This document shows, one piece after another, positions 27,597 through 36,638 of a stretch of 64,000 bases of DNA. Numbering within the stretch: the first letter of the stretch is position 1; each line of letters opens with the position of its first letter. The position numbers and the translations under genes were made by a program. Source of the DNA: Pseudomonas pseudonitroreducens (lineage in GTDB: Bacteria > Pseudomonadota > Gammaproteobacteria > Pseudomonadales > Pseudomonadaceae); NCBI RefSeq assembly GCF_021603645.1, contig NZ_BQHJ01000010.1, positions 62,001-126,000 on the forward strand, in the 5' to 3' direction. Below the pieces are notes generated by a model. It was not told the origin of the DNA. It saw only the letters and a program-made list of their open reading frames with translations, and searched no databases.

Positions 27597-28754
27597 ATGC
27601 AACGAAAGCCAGCCATGCGCGCCCTGGTCCCGGCCCTGCTCGTCGCCATGGCCACTCTTGCCGGCTGCGATAAAGCACAGGCCCCGCAGGAGAAGCAGAT
27701 CCCCGAGGTCGGTGTGGTGACCCTGCAGCCGCAGGAGGTGACCCTGAGCACCGAACTGCCGGGCCGCACCACCGCGTATCGCATCGCCGAAGTTCGCCCG
27801 CAGGTGAACGGCATCATCCTCAAGCGCCTGTTCAAGGAAGGCAGCGACGTCAAGGAGGGCCAGCAGCTGTACCAGATCGACCCGGCCACCTATGAAGCGA
27901 CCCTGCAGAGTGCCCAGGCCAACCTGGTGTCCACCCAGCAGCAGGCCGAGCGTTACAAGGAACTGGTCAAGGACGAGGCGGTGAGCAAGCAGCAATACGC
28001 CGACGCCCAGGCCGCGTACCTGCAGGCCAAGGCCACCGTCGACAACGCGAAGATCAACGTGCGCTACACCAAGGTGTATTCGCCGATCTCCGGCCGCATC
28101 GGTCGCTCCAGCGTCACCGAAGGCGCCCTGGTGCAGAACGGCCAGGCCACCGCGCTGGCGACCGTGCAGCAGCTCGACCCGATCTACGTCGACGTTACCC
28201 AGTCCTCCACTGCGCTGATCCGCCTGCGCCGCGAGCTGGCCGCCGGGCAGCTGGAGAAGGCCGGCGACAACGCCGCCAAGGTCAAGCTGTACCTGGAAGA
28301 CGGCTCCGAGTACCCGATCGAGGGCAAGCTGGAGTTCTCCGAGGTCTCGGTTGACCAGGGCACCGGTTCGGTGACCGTACGCGCCATCTTCCCCAACCCG
28401 AACAAGGAGCTGCTGCCGGGCATGTTCGTCCATGCGCAGCTGGAAGAGGGCATCAAGAAGCAGGCCATCCTCGCACCGCAGCAGGGCGTCACCCGTGACT
28501 TCCGTGGCATGGCCACCGCGCTGGTGCTCAACAGCGAAGACAAGGTCGAGCTGCGCACCCTCAAGACCGAGCGCACCGTGGGCGCCTACTGGCTGGTCAG
28601 CGATGGCCTGAAGCCCGGTGACCGCGTGATCACCGAAGGCCTGCAGTACGTTCAACCGGGCGCCCAGGCCAAGGCCGTACCCGCGAAGAACGTGGCGCCC
28701 GCCGCTGGTGCCGCCGACAAGCCCGCCGCCGCCGAGCCGGCCAAGCAGGGTTAA
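27597..28754 (+). CDS. mexA: RND efflux periplasmic adaptor MexA
   Basis: 385 residues. Lipoprotein signal: MQRKPAMRALVPALLVAMAT ending LAGC with the lipidated Cys24, so the ATG at 27597 was chosen over the ATG at 27531. Membrane-fusion protein with lipoyl halves (VRPQVNGIILKRLFKEGSDV near 65; YSPISGRIGRSSVTEGALV near 165), alpha-helical hairpin between them, beta-barrel and membrane-proximal domain. Bridges MexB and OprM. First gene of the operon, 15 bp before mexB. Confidence 0.98.
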   Translation: MQRKPAMRALVPALLVAMATLAGCDKAQAPQEKQIPEVGVVTLQPQEVTLSTELPGRTTAYRIAEVRPQVNGIILKRLFKEGSDVKEGQQLYQIDPATYEATLQSAQANLVSTQQQAERYKELVKDEAVSKQQYADAQAAYLQAKATVDNAKINVRYTKVYSPISGRIGRSSVTEGALVQNGQATALATVQQLDPIYVDVTQSSTALIRLRRELAAGQLEKAGDNAAKVKLYLEDGSEYPIEGKLEFSEVSVDQGTGSVTVRAIFPNPNKELLPGMFVHAQLEEGIKKQAILAPQQGVTRDFRGMATALVLNSEDKVELRTLKTERTVGAYWLVSDGLKPGDRVITEGLQYVQPGAQAKAVPAKNVAPAAGAADKPAAAEPAKQG

Positions 28755-28769
28755 TCAAGGGGATTCGTA

Positions 28770-31700
28770 ATGTCGAAGTTTTTCATTGACCGGCCCATTT
28801 TCGCCTGGGTAATCGCCCTGGTGATCATGCTGGCGGGCGGTCTGTCGATCCTCAAGTTGCCGGTGAACCAGTACCCGGCCATTGCGCCGCCGGCCATCGC
28901 CATCCAGGTCGCCTACCCGGGCGCCTCCGCCGAGACGGTGCAGGACACCGTGGTGCAGGTCATCGAGCAGCAGATGAACGGTCTCGACCATCTGCGCTAC
29001 ATCTCCTCGGAGTCCAACTCCGACGGCAGCATGACCATCACCGTGACCTTCGACCAGGGCACCAGTCCGGACATCGCCCAGGTCCAGGTGCAGAACAAGC
29101 TGCAGCTGGCCACGCCGCTCCTGCCGCAGGAAGTACAGCAGCAGGGTATCCGCGTGACCAAGGCGGTGAAGAACTTCCTGATGGTGGTCGGCGTCGTCTC
29201 CAACGACGGCAGCATGACCAAGGAAGACCTGTCGAACTACATTGTTTCCAACATCCAGGACCCGCTGTCGCGGACCGCCGGTGTGGGTGACTTCCAGGTG
29301 TTCGGTTCGCAGTACGCCATGCGTATCTGGCTGGATCCGGCGAAGCTCAACAGCTTCCAGATGACGCCGGGCGACGTGAAGACGGCGATCCAGGCGCAGA
29401 ACGTGCAGATCTCCTCCGGCCAGTTGGGCGGCCTGCCCGCGGTCAAGGGGCAGCAGCTCAACGCCACGATCATCGGCAAGACCCGCCTGCAGAGCGCCGA
29501 GCAGTTCAAGGAAATCCTCCTCAAGGTCAACGCCGACGGCTCCCAGGTGCGCCTGAAGGACGTCGCCGATGTGGCCCTGGGCGGCCAGGACTACAGCATC
29601 AACGCCCAGTTCAACGGCAAGCCGGCTTCCGGTATCGCGATCAAGCTGGCTACCGGCGCCAACGCGCTGGACACCGCCAAGTCGATCCGCGCCACCCTGG
29701 CCACGCTGGAGCCGTTCTTCCCGCAGGGCATGGATATCGTCTACCCGTACGACACCACTCCGGTAGTTTCGGCCTCCATCCACGAGGTCGTGAAGACCCT
29801 GGGTGAGGCGATCCTGCTGGTATTCCTGGTGATGTACCTGTTCCTGCAGAACTTCCGCGCCACGCTGATCCCGACGATCGCCGTGCCGGTCGTACTGCTG
29901 GGTACCTTCGGCGTACTGGCTGCCTTCGGCTTCTCGATCAACACCCTGACCATGTTCGGCATGGTGCTGGCGATCGGTCTGTTGGTGGACGATGCCATCG
30001 TCGTGGTGGAAAACGTCGAGCGGGTGATGGCCGAGGAAGGCCTGTCACCCAGGGAAGCGGCGCGCAAGTCCATGGGCCAGATCCAGGGCGCGCTGGTGGG
30101 TATCGCCATGGTGCTGTCGGCGGTGTTCCTGCCGATGGCGTTCTTCGGCGGCTCCACCGGGGTGATCTACCGGCAGTTCTCCATCACCATCGTCTCGGCC
30201 ATGGCCCTGTCGGTGATCGTGGCGCTGATCCTCACCCCGGCGCTCTGCGCCACCATGCTCAAGCCCATCGAGAAGGGCGACCACGGCGAGCACAAGCGCG
30301 GCTTCTTCGGCTGGTTCAACCGCAAGTTCCTCGCTACCACCCAGGGCTACGAGCGTGGTGTCACCTCGATCCTCAAGCATCGCGTGCCCTACCTGCTGAT
30401 GTACGTGCTGATCCTCGGGGGCATGGTCTATCTGTTTACCCGCATTCCCACCGCGTTCCTTCCCGACGAGGACCAGGGCGTGCTGTTCGCCCAGGTGCAG
30501 ACCCCGGCAGGTTCCTCCGCCGAGCGCACCCAGGTGGTGGTGGACTCGATGCGCGAGTACCTGCTGGACAAGGAAAGCAGCTCGGTGGCCTCGGTGTTCA
30601 CCGTGACCGGCTTCAACTTTGCCGGCCGTGGCCAGAGCTCGGGCATGGCGTTCATCATGCTCAAGCCCTGGGAAGAGCGACCGGGCGCGGAGAACAGCGT
30701 GTTCGCGCTGGCCCAGCGCGCGCAGCAGCACTTCTTCAGCTTCAAGGACGCGATGGTGTTCGCTTTCGCCCCGCCGGCGGTACTCGAGCTGGGTAACGCC
30801 GTGGGCTTCGACATCTTCCTCCAGGACCAGGCTGGCGTCGGCCACGAAGTGCTGATGCAGGCGCGCAACCAGTTCCTCGGCATGGCCTCGCAGAACCCGG
30901 CGCTGCAACGTGTGCGCCCCAACGGCCTGAACGACGAGCCGCAGTACAAACTGCTGATCGACGACGAGAAGGCCAGTGCGCTGGGCGTGTCCCTGGCGGA
31001 CATCAACACCACAATCTCGATTGCCTGGGGTTCGAACTACGTCAACGACTTCATCGACCGTGGTCGGGTAAAGAAGGTCTACCTGCAAGGCCGCCCGAAC
31101 TCGCGGATGAGCCCGGAAGACCTGGACAAGTGGTATGTGCGCAACAGCACCGGGGAAATGGTGCCGTTCAGTGCCTTCGCCACCGGTGAATGGAGCTACG
31201 GTTCGCCCAAGCTGGCGCGCTACAACGGCGTGCCAGCCATGGAAGTCCTCGGTGAACCGGCCCCGGGCCGCTCCACCGGTGAGGCTATGGCGGCGGTCGA
31301 GGATATCGTCAAGCAACTGCCCACGGGGGTTGGCTACTCCTGGACCGGCCTGTCCTACGAGGAACGGCTGTCCGGCTCGCAGGCTCCGGCGCTCTACGCG
31401 CTGTCGCTGATCGTGGTGTTCCTCTGCCTGGCAGCACTGTACGAGAGCTGGTCGATCCCGTTCTCGGTGATGCTGGTGGTGCCGTTGGGCGTCATCGGTG
31501 CATTGCTGGCGACCTCCATGCGCGGCCTGTCCAACGACGTGTTCTTCCAGGTGGGCCTGCTGACGACCATTGGCCTGTCGGCAAAGAACGCCATTTTGAT
31601 CGTGGAATTCGCCAAGGAACTGCACGAGCGCGAGGGCAAGCCCATCGTCGAGGCGGCGATCGAGGCGTGCCGTATGCGTCTGCGCCCGATCGTGATGACC

Positions 31701-31913
31701 TCCCTGGCGTTCGTCCTCGGCGTGCTGCCGCTGGCGATCTCCACCGGTGCTGGCTCGGGCAGCCAGCACGCGATCGGTACCGGCGTGATCGGCGGCATGA
31801 TTACTGCGACCGTCCTCGCGATCTTCTGGGTACCGCTGTTCTACGTGGTGGTCAGTACCCTGTTCAAGGACAAGCTGTCCAAGGAACAGGAAACCACCGA
31901 GAAGGGGCATTGA
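28770..31913 (+). CDS. mexB: RND multidrug efflux pump MexB
   Basis: 1,047 residues, the normal HAE1 length. Begins [20 protein letters not shown]; twelve membrane helices with two large periplasmic loops. The proton relay acids D407-D408 ([15 protein letters not shown]) are present, and the C-terminal half has [17 protein letters not shown] with the relay Lys. Exports beta-lactams, quinolones, tetracycline, chloramphenicol and other compounds in P. aeruginosa, using proton motive force. Between mexA and oprM with minimal spacing. Confidence 0.98.
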   Translation: MSKFFIDRPIFAWVIALVIMLAGGLSILKLPVNQYPAIAPPAIAIQVAYPGASAETVQDTVVQVIEQQMNGLDHLRYISSESNSDGSMTITVTFDQGTSPDIAQVQVQNKLQLATPLLPQEVQQQGIRVTKAVKNFLMVVGVVSNDGSMTKEDLSNYIVSNIQDPLSRTAGVGDFQVFGSQYAMRIWLDPAKLNSFQMTPGDVKTAIQAQNVQISSGQLGGLPAVKGQQLNATIIGKTRLQSAEQFKEILLKVNADGSQVRLKDVADVALGGQDYSINAQFNGKPASGIAIKLATGANALDTAKSIRATLATLEPFFPQGMDIVYPYDTTPVVSASIHEVVKTLGEAILLVFLVMYLFLQNFRATLIPTIAVPVVLLGTFGVLAAFGFSINTLTMFGMVLAIGLLVDDAIVVVENVERVMAEEGLSPREAARKSMGQIQGALVGIAMVLSAVFLPMAFFGGSTGVIYRQFSITIVSAMALSVIVALILTPALCATMLKPIEKGDHGEHKRGFFGWFNRKFLATTQGYERGVTSILKHRVPYLLMYVLILGGMVYLFTRIPTAFLPDEDQGVLFAQVQTPAGSSAERTQVVVDSMREYLLDKESSSVASVFTVTGFNFAGRGQSSGMAFIMLKPWEERPGAENSVFALAQRAQQHFFSFKDAMVFAFAPPAVLELGNAVGFDIFLQDQAGVGHEVLMQARNQFLGMASQNPALQRVRPNGLNDEPQYKLLIDDEKASALGVSLADINTTISIAWGSNYVNDFIDRGRVKKVYLQGRPNSRMSPEDLDKWYVRNSTGEMVPFSAFATGEWSYGSPKLARYNGVPAMEVLGEPAPGRSTGEAMAAVEDIVKQLPTGVGYSWTGLSYEERLSGSQAPALYALSLIVVFLCLAALYESWSIPFSVMLVVPLGVIGALLATSMRGLSNDVFFQVGLLTTIGLSAKNAILIVEFAKELHEREGKPIVEAAIEACRMRLRPIVMTSLAFVLGVLPLAISTGAGSGSQHAIGTGVIGGMITATVLAIFWVPLFYVVVSTLFKDKLSKEQETTEKGH

Positions 31914-31914
31914 T

Positions 31915-33372
31915 ATGAGAAAGTCCTTACTGTCCCTTGCGATAGCCGCCGGTGTGTTGTCCGGCTGCTCGCTGATCCCCGACTACGAGCGCCCCGAGGC
32001 GCCCGTGGCCGCGGCTTACCCGCAGGGCAATGCCTACGATGCGGCGCAACAGGCCAACGCCGGCGCCGACATCGGCTGGCGCGAGTTCTTCAAGGACCCG
32101 CAACTGCAGCGACTGGTCGAAGTGTCGCTGGAAAACAACCGCGATCTGCGCGTCGCCGCGCTGAACATCGAAGCCTACCGGGCGCAGTACCGCATCCAGC
32201 GGGCCGACCTGTTCCCGGCGGTGGATGCCAGCTTCGACGGCTCGCGGCAGCGCCTGCCGGCGGACCTGTCGCAGACCGGCAGCTCGATGATCAGCAGTCA
32301 GTACGGCGCGACCGTTGGCGTAACCGCCTGGGAAGTCGACCTGTTCGGCCGCCTGCGCGCCCTGAGTGATCAGGCACTTGAGCAATACTTCGCGACCGAA
32401 GAGGCCCGCCGCAGCACTCAGACCAGCCTGGTGGCCAACGTTGCCAATGCCTACCTGACGCTGCGCGCCGACCAGGCGCAGCTGGAGCTGACTCGCAATA
32501 CTCTGGGTACCTACCAGAAGAGCTACGACCTGACCCGCCGCAGTTATGAGGTGGGTGTCGCTTCGGCCCTGGATTTGCGCCAGTCGCAGACCCAGGTGGA
32601 AAGCGCGCGTGCGACGCTGGCGCAGTACACCCGCCTGGTTGCGCAGGACCAGAACGCCCTGGTGCTCCTGCTGGGCTCCGGCCTGCCGGGCGACATGCCC
32701 AAGGGGCGCGAGCTGTCCGACGAACTGCTGGCCACCGTGCCGGCCGGCCTGCCCTCCGACCTGCTGCAACGCCGCCCGGATATCCTCCAGGCGGAGCACC
32801 AGCTCAAGGCGGCCAACGCCAACATCGGCGCGGCGCGGGCGGCTTTCTTCCCGAGCATCAGCCTGACCGCCAACGCCGGCACCCTGAGCCCGGACCTCGG
32901 CGGCCTGTTCGACGGCGGCTCGGGCACCTGGCTGTTCAAGCCTTCGATCAACCTGCCGATCTTCAACGCCGGCAGCCTGCGCGCGAGCCTGGACCTGGCC
33001 AAGGTGCAGAAGGACATCAACGTCGCGCAGTACGAGAAAGCCATCCAGACGGCCTTCTCCGAAGTCGCCGACGGCCTCGCCGCCCGTGGAACTTTCAACG
33101 AGCAGCTGCAGGCGCAGCGCGCGCTGGTGGACGCCACCAGCGAGTATTACCGCCTGGCCGACAAGCGCTACCGCACCGGTGTGGACAACTACCTCACCGT
33201 GCTCGACGCGCAGCGTTCGTTGTTTAGTGCCCAGCAACAGCTGATCACCGATCGCCTCAACCAGCTGACCAGCGAGGTCAACCTGTACAAGGCTCTCGGC
33301 GGCGGTTGGCAGGCCACGGCAGCCCAGGCCAAGCCGATCTCCAACGAGGCGCCGGAAGGCCGATTGTTCTGA
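31915..33372 (+). CDS. oprM: Outer membrane efflux channel OprM
   Basis: 485 residues, identical in length to PAO1 OprM. Lipoprotein signal with LSGCS and lipidated Cys18; two outer membrane efflux repeats, with [19 protein letters not shown] and [20 protein letters not shown] marking equivalent helices. Trimeric outer membrane and periplasmic channel for MexAB. Starts one base after the mexB stop. Ends at a 17-bp-stem terminator. Confidence 0.98.
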   Translation: MRKSLLSLAIAAGVLSGCSLIPDYERPEAPVAAAYPQGNAYDAAQQANAGADIGWREFFKDPQLQRLVEVSLENNRDLRVAALNIEAYRAQYRIQRADLFPAVDASFDGSRQRLPADLSQTGSSMISSQYGATVGVTAWEVDLFGRLRALSDQALEQYFATEEARRSTQTSLVANVANAYLTLRADQAQLELTRNTLGTYQKSYDLTRRSYEVGVASALDLRQSQTQVESARATLAQYTRLVAQDQNALVLLLGSGLPGDMPKGRELSDELLATVPAGLPSDLLQRRPDILQAEHQLKAANANIGAARAAFFPSISLTANAGTLSPDLGGLFDGGSGTWLFKPSINLPIFNAGSLRASLDLAKVQKDINVAQYEKAIQTAFSEVADGLAARGTFNEQLQAQRALVDATSEYYRLADKRYRTGVDNYLTVLDAQRSLFSAQQQLITDRLNQLTSEVNLYKALGGGWQATAAQAKPISNEAPEGRLF

Positions 33373-33376
33373 TCGG

Positions 33377-33414
33377 AAACAACAACGCCGCCCTTCGGGG
33401 CGGCGTTGTTGTTT
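33377..33414 (+). terminator. Intrinsic terminator of mexAB-oprM
   Basis: Perfect 17-bp stem (33377-33393 with 33398-33414) around a TTCG loop; core AACGCCGCCC / GGGCGGCGTT, with the T-rich end GTTGTTGTTT built into the stem. Starts 5 bp after the oprM stop codon. Confidence 0.92.
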
Positions 33415-33561
33415 GCGCGGGCAATTGGCTCGGGGGCCGGCCTATCGCGGACGAAGTCCGCTCCTACGCGACCGGTGAGCACAACGCTTGATCCGGAAGC
33501 GCGCCTGCTTGCGATCACGCCTGCGGGGCGCTCCTGCGCTGTTGTGCCGGAGTGGGGGACT

Positions 33562-33632
33562 GTTCGCGAGCAAGCTCGCTCCTACAGGGCACGGAATACC
33601 TGCTCTTCGTAGGAGCGAGCTCGCTCGCGAAC
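33562..33632. repeat. Inverted REP pair (REPIN-like)
   Basis: Copies at 33562-33585 and 33609-33632 in opposite orientation, 23 bp apart, of the same GCGAGC(A/T)-centred family as at 21374. The right copy has GAGCTCGC in place of GAGCTTGC. Confidence 0.9.
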
Positions 33633-33695
33633 CTGCGGATCAGAGCCTCGCGCTGTGGGTGGCCGGCTGGATATGGCTGCCCGCCGGCCAATCCA
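33608..33695 (-). pseudogene. Duplicated 3' fragment of the UPF0158 gene with its flanking REP
   Basis: 88 bp that align without gaps to 33771-33858 with 9 mismatches (about 90 percent identity). The unit consists of a REP copy plus the last ~19 codons and stop of the UPF0158 gene; the copy still reads WPAGSHIQPATHSARL-stop against WLADNQIQPATRSAML-stop in the gene. It has no start and no upstream part, so it is a fragment. It probably arose by REP-associated duplication. Confidence 0.85.
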
Positions 33696-33771
33696 TAGGC
33701 GTTCTGCGCCCCACATTGTTGCGCGAGAGTTTGCGGCGCTTCACGCTTCTGCTGGGGCCGGCGTGCCCTCC

Positions 33772-33795
33772 GTAGGAGCGAGCTTGCTCGCGAAC
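33772..33795. repeat. REP unit adjoining UPF0158 stop codon
   Basis: Single 24-bp copy of the GTAGGAGCGAGCTTGCTCGC family, 7 bp downstream of the UPF0158 stop (minus strand). Likely forms part of that transcript's 3' end. Confidence 0.85.
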
Positions 33796-33802
33796 CTGCG
33801 GA

Positions 33803-34231
33803 TCAGAGCATCGCGCTGCGCGTCGCCGGCTGGATCTGGTTGTCCGCCAGCCAATCCAGCGCGCACTCGCGCAGCCTTTCGCCCTGGTAGACATACCAGG
33901 CCTGCAGCAGCTCGGGATAACCCATCAGCACGTGGCGGAAGGCCTTGAACGGCTTGCGCCCTTCGATGGCGTTGGCCAGGGCGGAATAGGCGTGCGGCTC
34001 CGGCACTTCGCGGAGGAAGTCCCGCATCAGGTCCAGTGACTGGCCGCTGCTCAGCGGTTCGATGGGCAGCAGACGCTCCGGCTCGCGGTGCAGCAATTCG
34101 GCGAGCTCCGGATCGGGGTCTTCTTCGGCAATCAGCAGCACCTGGCCGCTGAACAGATCGAGGTAGTGATCGATACCCTGGGTGTCGAGCGCGAAGGCGA
34201 GTTCGTCGAGGTCGATGGTCAGCGGGCGCAT
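33803..34231 (-). CDS. UPF0158 family protein
   Basis: 142 residues from MRPLTIDLDELAFAL, preceded on the minus strand by a GGGAGAG Shine-Dalgarno; the longer in-frame ATG at 34324 is rejected. Small acidic soluble protein without membrane segments or known catalytic motif. The pattern LxxHREPERLLPIEPLSSGQS...FLREV...AYSALANAIEGRKPFKAFRHVL is characteristic of UPF0158. Function unknown. It matches the gene beside the chemoreceptor PA5072 in PAO1, to my recollection PA5073. Its 3' end is duplicated next door. Confidence 0.88.
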   Translation of the reverse strand: MRPLTIDLDELAFALDTQGIDHYLDLFSGQVLLIAEEDPDPELAELLHREPERLLPIEPLSSGQSLDLMRDFLREVPEPHAYSALANAIEGRKPFKAFRHVLMGYPELLQAWYVYQGERLRECALDWLADNQIQPATRSAML

Positions 34232-34325
34232 GGTCACTCTCCCTATATGGCGAGTGACCGATCCTACGCCATGCGCATGACAATTGTCCCGCCGGCCGGT
34301 GCGGGTACACCGACCGACAGCCACC

Positions 34326-36272
34326 TCACAGGCGGAAGCGCCCCACCTGCAGTTGCAGCTCGTTGCCCAGGCGTGCCAATTCGGTGCTGGAACTGGCGGT
34401 CTGCTCGCTGGCGGCAGCAGACTGGTCGGCGATCTCGCGCACCTGCACCACGCTGCGGTTGATCTCTTCGGCGACGCTGCTCTGCTGCTCGGCGGCGGAA
34501 GCGATCTGCAGGTTCATGCCCTGGATGTCGGCCACGGTGCGGGCGATCACTGCCAGCGCATCGCCGGCGCGGCGGGTCAGTTCCACCGAGCTGCCGGTCA
34601 GGCGGCGACTGTCGTCCATGCGCGTCACTGCCTCCTGGGCGCCGCGTTGCAGGCCCGCGATCAGCCCCTCGATCTCGGCCGTGGAGGATTGGGTGCGCTG
34701 CGCCAGGCCGCGAACTTCGTCGGCGACCACGGCAAATCCGCGCCCGGCCTCGCCGGCACGGGCGGCTTCGATAGCGGCATTGAGCGCTAGCAGGTTGGTC
34801 TGTTCGGCCACCGATTTGATCACGTCGAGTACGCTGCCGATCTTCTCGCTTTCCTTGCGCAGCAGCTCCATGGCCTCGGCGGAGCGATCCACTTCGATGG
34901 CCAGGCGGTCGATCTGGTTCACCGCGTCCTGTACCACCTGGTCGCCCTGGCGCGTCTGCTGGTCGGCCTGTTGTGCGGCGGCGGAGGCTTGTTCGGCATT
35001 GCGCGCGACCTCCTGCACCGTGGCCGCCATCTCGTGGATGGCGCTGGCGACCTGTTCGGTTTCCACGCGCTGGCTGTTGACCCCGGCGCGGGTCTGCTCG
35101 GTGACGGCGGAGAGTTCGTCAGCGGCGGTGGCCAACTGGCTGACGCTGCCGCCGATGTGGCCGAGTAGCTGCGACAGGTTCTCGCGCATGCGCAGCATCA
35201 CCCGCTGCAACTGGCCCAGCTCGTCGCTGCGCTGCAGGTTGAGGTTACGGGAAAGGCCCTGGGACAGGTCGCCCTGGGCGATGCGCTCGGCCAGCTCCAG
35301 GGCCTCGTGCAGCGGGCGGACGATCTGGCGATTGATGGCCCAGCCCGACAGCATGCCAAAAGCCAGGGCCAGCACGGCGATGAGGATCTGCCGGGTCTTG
35401 GCGGCGGCGGTCTCGGCATCGTTGCGTGCGAGGGTGTCGTCGTAGAGGTGGGTGGCGGCAGAGAGCAGCGCTTCGCTGGCGCCATTCAGGCCCTTGCGTG
35501 CCTGCTGGGTGGCGTTTACGCCGTCGCGGAAGTGCTCGATGCCGCTGCGGTAATTCTGCAGGCCATTCAGCGCGCTGTTCAGGCCGTCGGCAGCGATGGC
35601 CGGCAATTGGCTCTGCAGGGCGGAGCCGCCGTCGCGCAGTTTGTCGAAGGCGGCAAAGGCGGCCTGTTCGGCGCTGGCGGATTGCTCGAAGACATAGCCG
35701 CGTACCTGGTAGCGCACCACCAGCAACTGCTGGTGCAACTGGCCGACGGCCTGGGCGCTGTGCAGCAACTGGCTGTCGCCGGGCTGCTCGGCGAGCAGGT
35801 CGAAGAGCTGCTTGTCCAGCGCTTCGAAGGCTTGCAGGGCGCTCTGCGCGCTGCCCACCAGGGTGCTGCGGGCCTGGGTGCGCTGGTCCACGGCGCGGGT
35901 CAGGGCGTTGAAAGCTTCGCGGTATTCGCTCACCGCCTGGCGTGCGGCGTCCAATTGCCTGGCATCGATATCGCTGCCTTTCAGGCGCTGCTCGATCAGC
36001 TCCAGCATCTTCGTGCTGTGTTGCTCGACCTTCTCGGCCTGACTGCGGTCGCCGCCCAGCTCGAACTGCAGGCGCGCGAGGTTGGCCTGCTGGCTGAGGT
36101 CGTTGAGCTCGGTGATGGTTGCCAGCTGCTCACCGCGCCCGGCCTGGTTGTCCAGGCTGCTCAGGCCGCTGAGCAGCACCAGCAGCGTGAGAAAGAGGAG
36201 GATGCCGAAGCCCACCACCAGCTTCAGGCTGACGTTCAGGCGTCCCAGCTGTACTACTAGCCAATCGTACAT
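34326..36272 (-). CDS. HBM-type methyl-accepting chemotaxis protein, copy 1
   Basis: 648 residues starting [20 protein letters not shown]. Membrane segment at about 15-37, periplasmic all-helical sensor of about 250 residues (length and heptad character fit a helical bimodular HBM domain), second membrane segment near 300-320, HAMP ([20 protein letters not shown]), methylation helices and tip [20 protein letters not shown]. Ends [12 protein letters not shown] with no CheR-docking pentapeptide. Same architecture as the neighbouring receptor at 36639-38552, with near-identical signalling domain but divergent sensor, so a tandem paralogue. Ligand unknown. Confidence 0.95.
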   Translation of the reverse strand: MYDWLVVQLGRLNVSLKLVVGFGILLFLTLLVLLSGLSSLDNQAGRGEQLATITELNDLSQQANLARLQFELGGDRSQAEKVEQHSTKMLELIEQRLKGSDIDARQLDAARQAVSEYREAFNALTRAVDQRTQARSTLVGSAQSALQAFEALDKQLFDLLAEQPGDSQLLHSAQAVGQLHQQLLVVRYQVRGYVFEQSASAEQAAFAAFDKLRDGGSALQSQLPAIAADGLNSALNGLQNYRSGIEHFRDGVNATQQARKGLNGASEALLSAATHLYDDTLARNDAETAAAKTRQILIAVLALAFGMLSGWAINRQIVRPLHEALELAERIAQGDLSQGLSRNLNLQRSDELGQLQRVMLRMRENLSQLLGHIGGSVSQLATAADELSAVTEQTRAGVNSQRVETEQVASAIHEMAATVQEVARNAEQASAAAQQADQQTRQGDQVVQDAVNQIDRLAIEVDRSAEAMELLRKESEKIGSVLDVIKSVAEQTNLLALNAAIEAARAGEAGRGFAVVADEVRGLAQRTQSSTAEIEGLIAGLQRGAQEAVTRMDDSRRLTGSSVELTRRAGDALAVIARTVADIQGMNLQIASAAEQQSSVAEEINRSVVQVREIADQSAAASEQTASSSTELARLGNELQLQVGRFRL

Positions 36273-36462
36273 GTCGAATACTCCAGGCAGGCGTCGCCAC
36301 GGGATCGACGGCCCGTGGCAGGCAACAACAAAAGATCGGAGGCGAGGCGGAATTATCGGGACGCATCTTCGTGCGTCAGAGGCTATCGGCCGCGAGAAGG
36401 GAAACTGAAGGCGGGAATTTGTCGCGTCATATCTGACGCGGCCGCGCTCCGGGCGAGCTTTC

Positions 36463-36543
36463 GTAGGATGGCGTGGAGCGCAGCGATACCCATCGCAGGC
36501 GTCGTCGATGGGTGATGGGTATCGCAAGCTCCACCCATCCTAC
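36463..36543. repeat. GTAGGATGG-type inverted repeat, imperfect copy
   Basis: Left arm starts GTAGGATGGCGTGGAGCGCA and right arm ends AGCTCCACCCATCCTAC, with GATACCCAT/ATGGGTATC inside. A near-perfect relative lies at 47698-47777. Between the two chemoreceptor genes, in non-coding DNA. Confidence 0.85.
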
Positions 36544-36595
36544 GGGATGGCGCTGCGCGAGGGTTCGGCAGGCGCAGACGTATCGACTGACCATG

Positions 36596-36624
36596 AAAAA
36601 GGCCCGCATTGCGCGGGCCTTTTT
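36596..36624 (-). terminator. Intrinsic terminator of chemoreceptor copy 2
   Basis: 12-bp stem AAAAAGGCCCGC / GCGGGCCTTTTT with a five-base loop, 15 bp beyond the minus-strand stop codon at 36639; reads into a T-run on the minus strand as well as the plus strand. Confidence 0.9.
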
Positions 36625-36638
36625 CCATCTCGGAAGGA

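Larger units (their letters stand above)
33415..33802. other. Gene-free REP-rich junction between oprM and the UPF0158 gene
   Basis: About 390 bp with no credible gene. It contains a variant REP unit at 33444-33467, an inverted REP pair at 33562-33585 and 33609-33632, a degraded duplicate of the 3' end of the neighbouring UPF0158 gene at 33633-33695, and a further REP at 33772-33795 directly abutting the real gene end. It is also the point where gene order switches from the PAO1 PA0427 side to the PA5073 side. Confidence 0.85.
36273..36638. other. Intergenic region between tandem chemoreceptor genes
   Basis: 366 bp without a gene. It holds the dispersed inverted repeat at 36463-36543, a strong hairpin terminator for the upstream receptor gene at 36596-36624, and, between 36273 and 36460, the presumed promoter of receptor copy 1, where no clear -35/-10 pair could be recognised. 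Confidence 0.6.
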
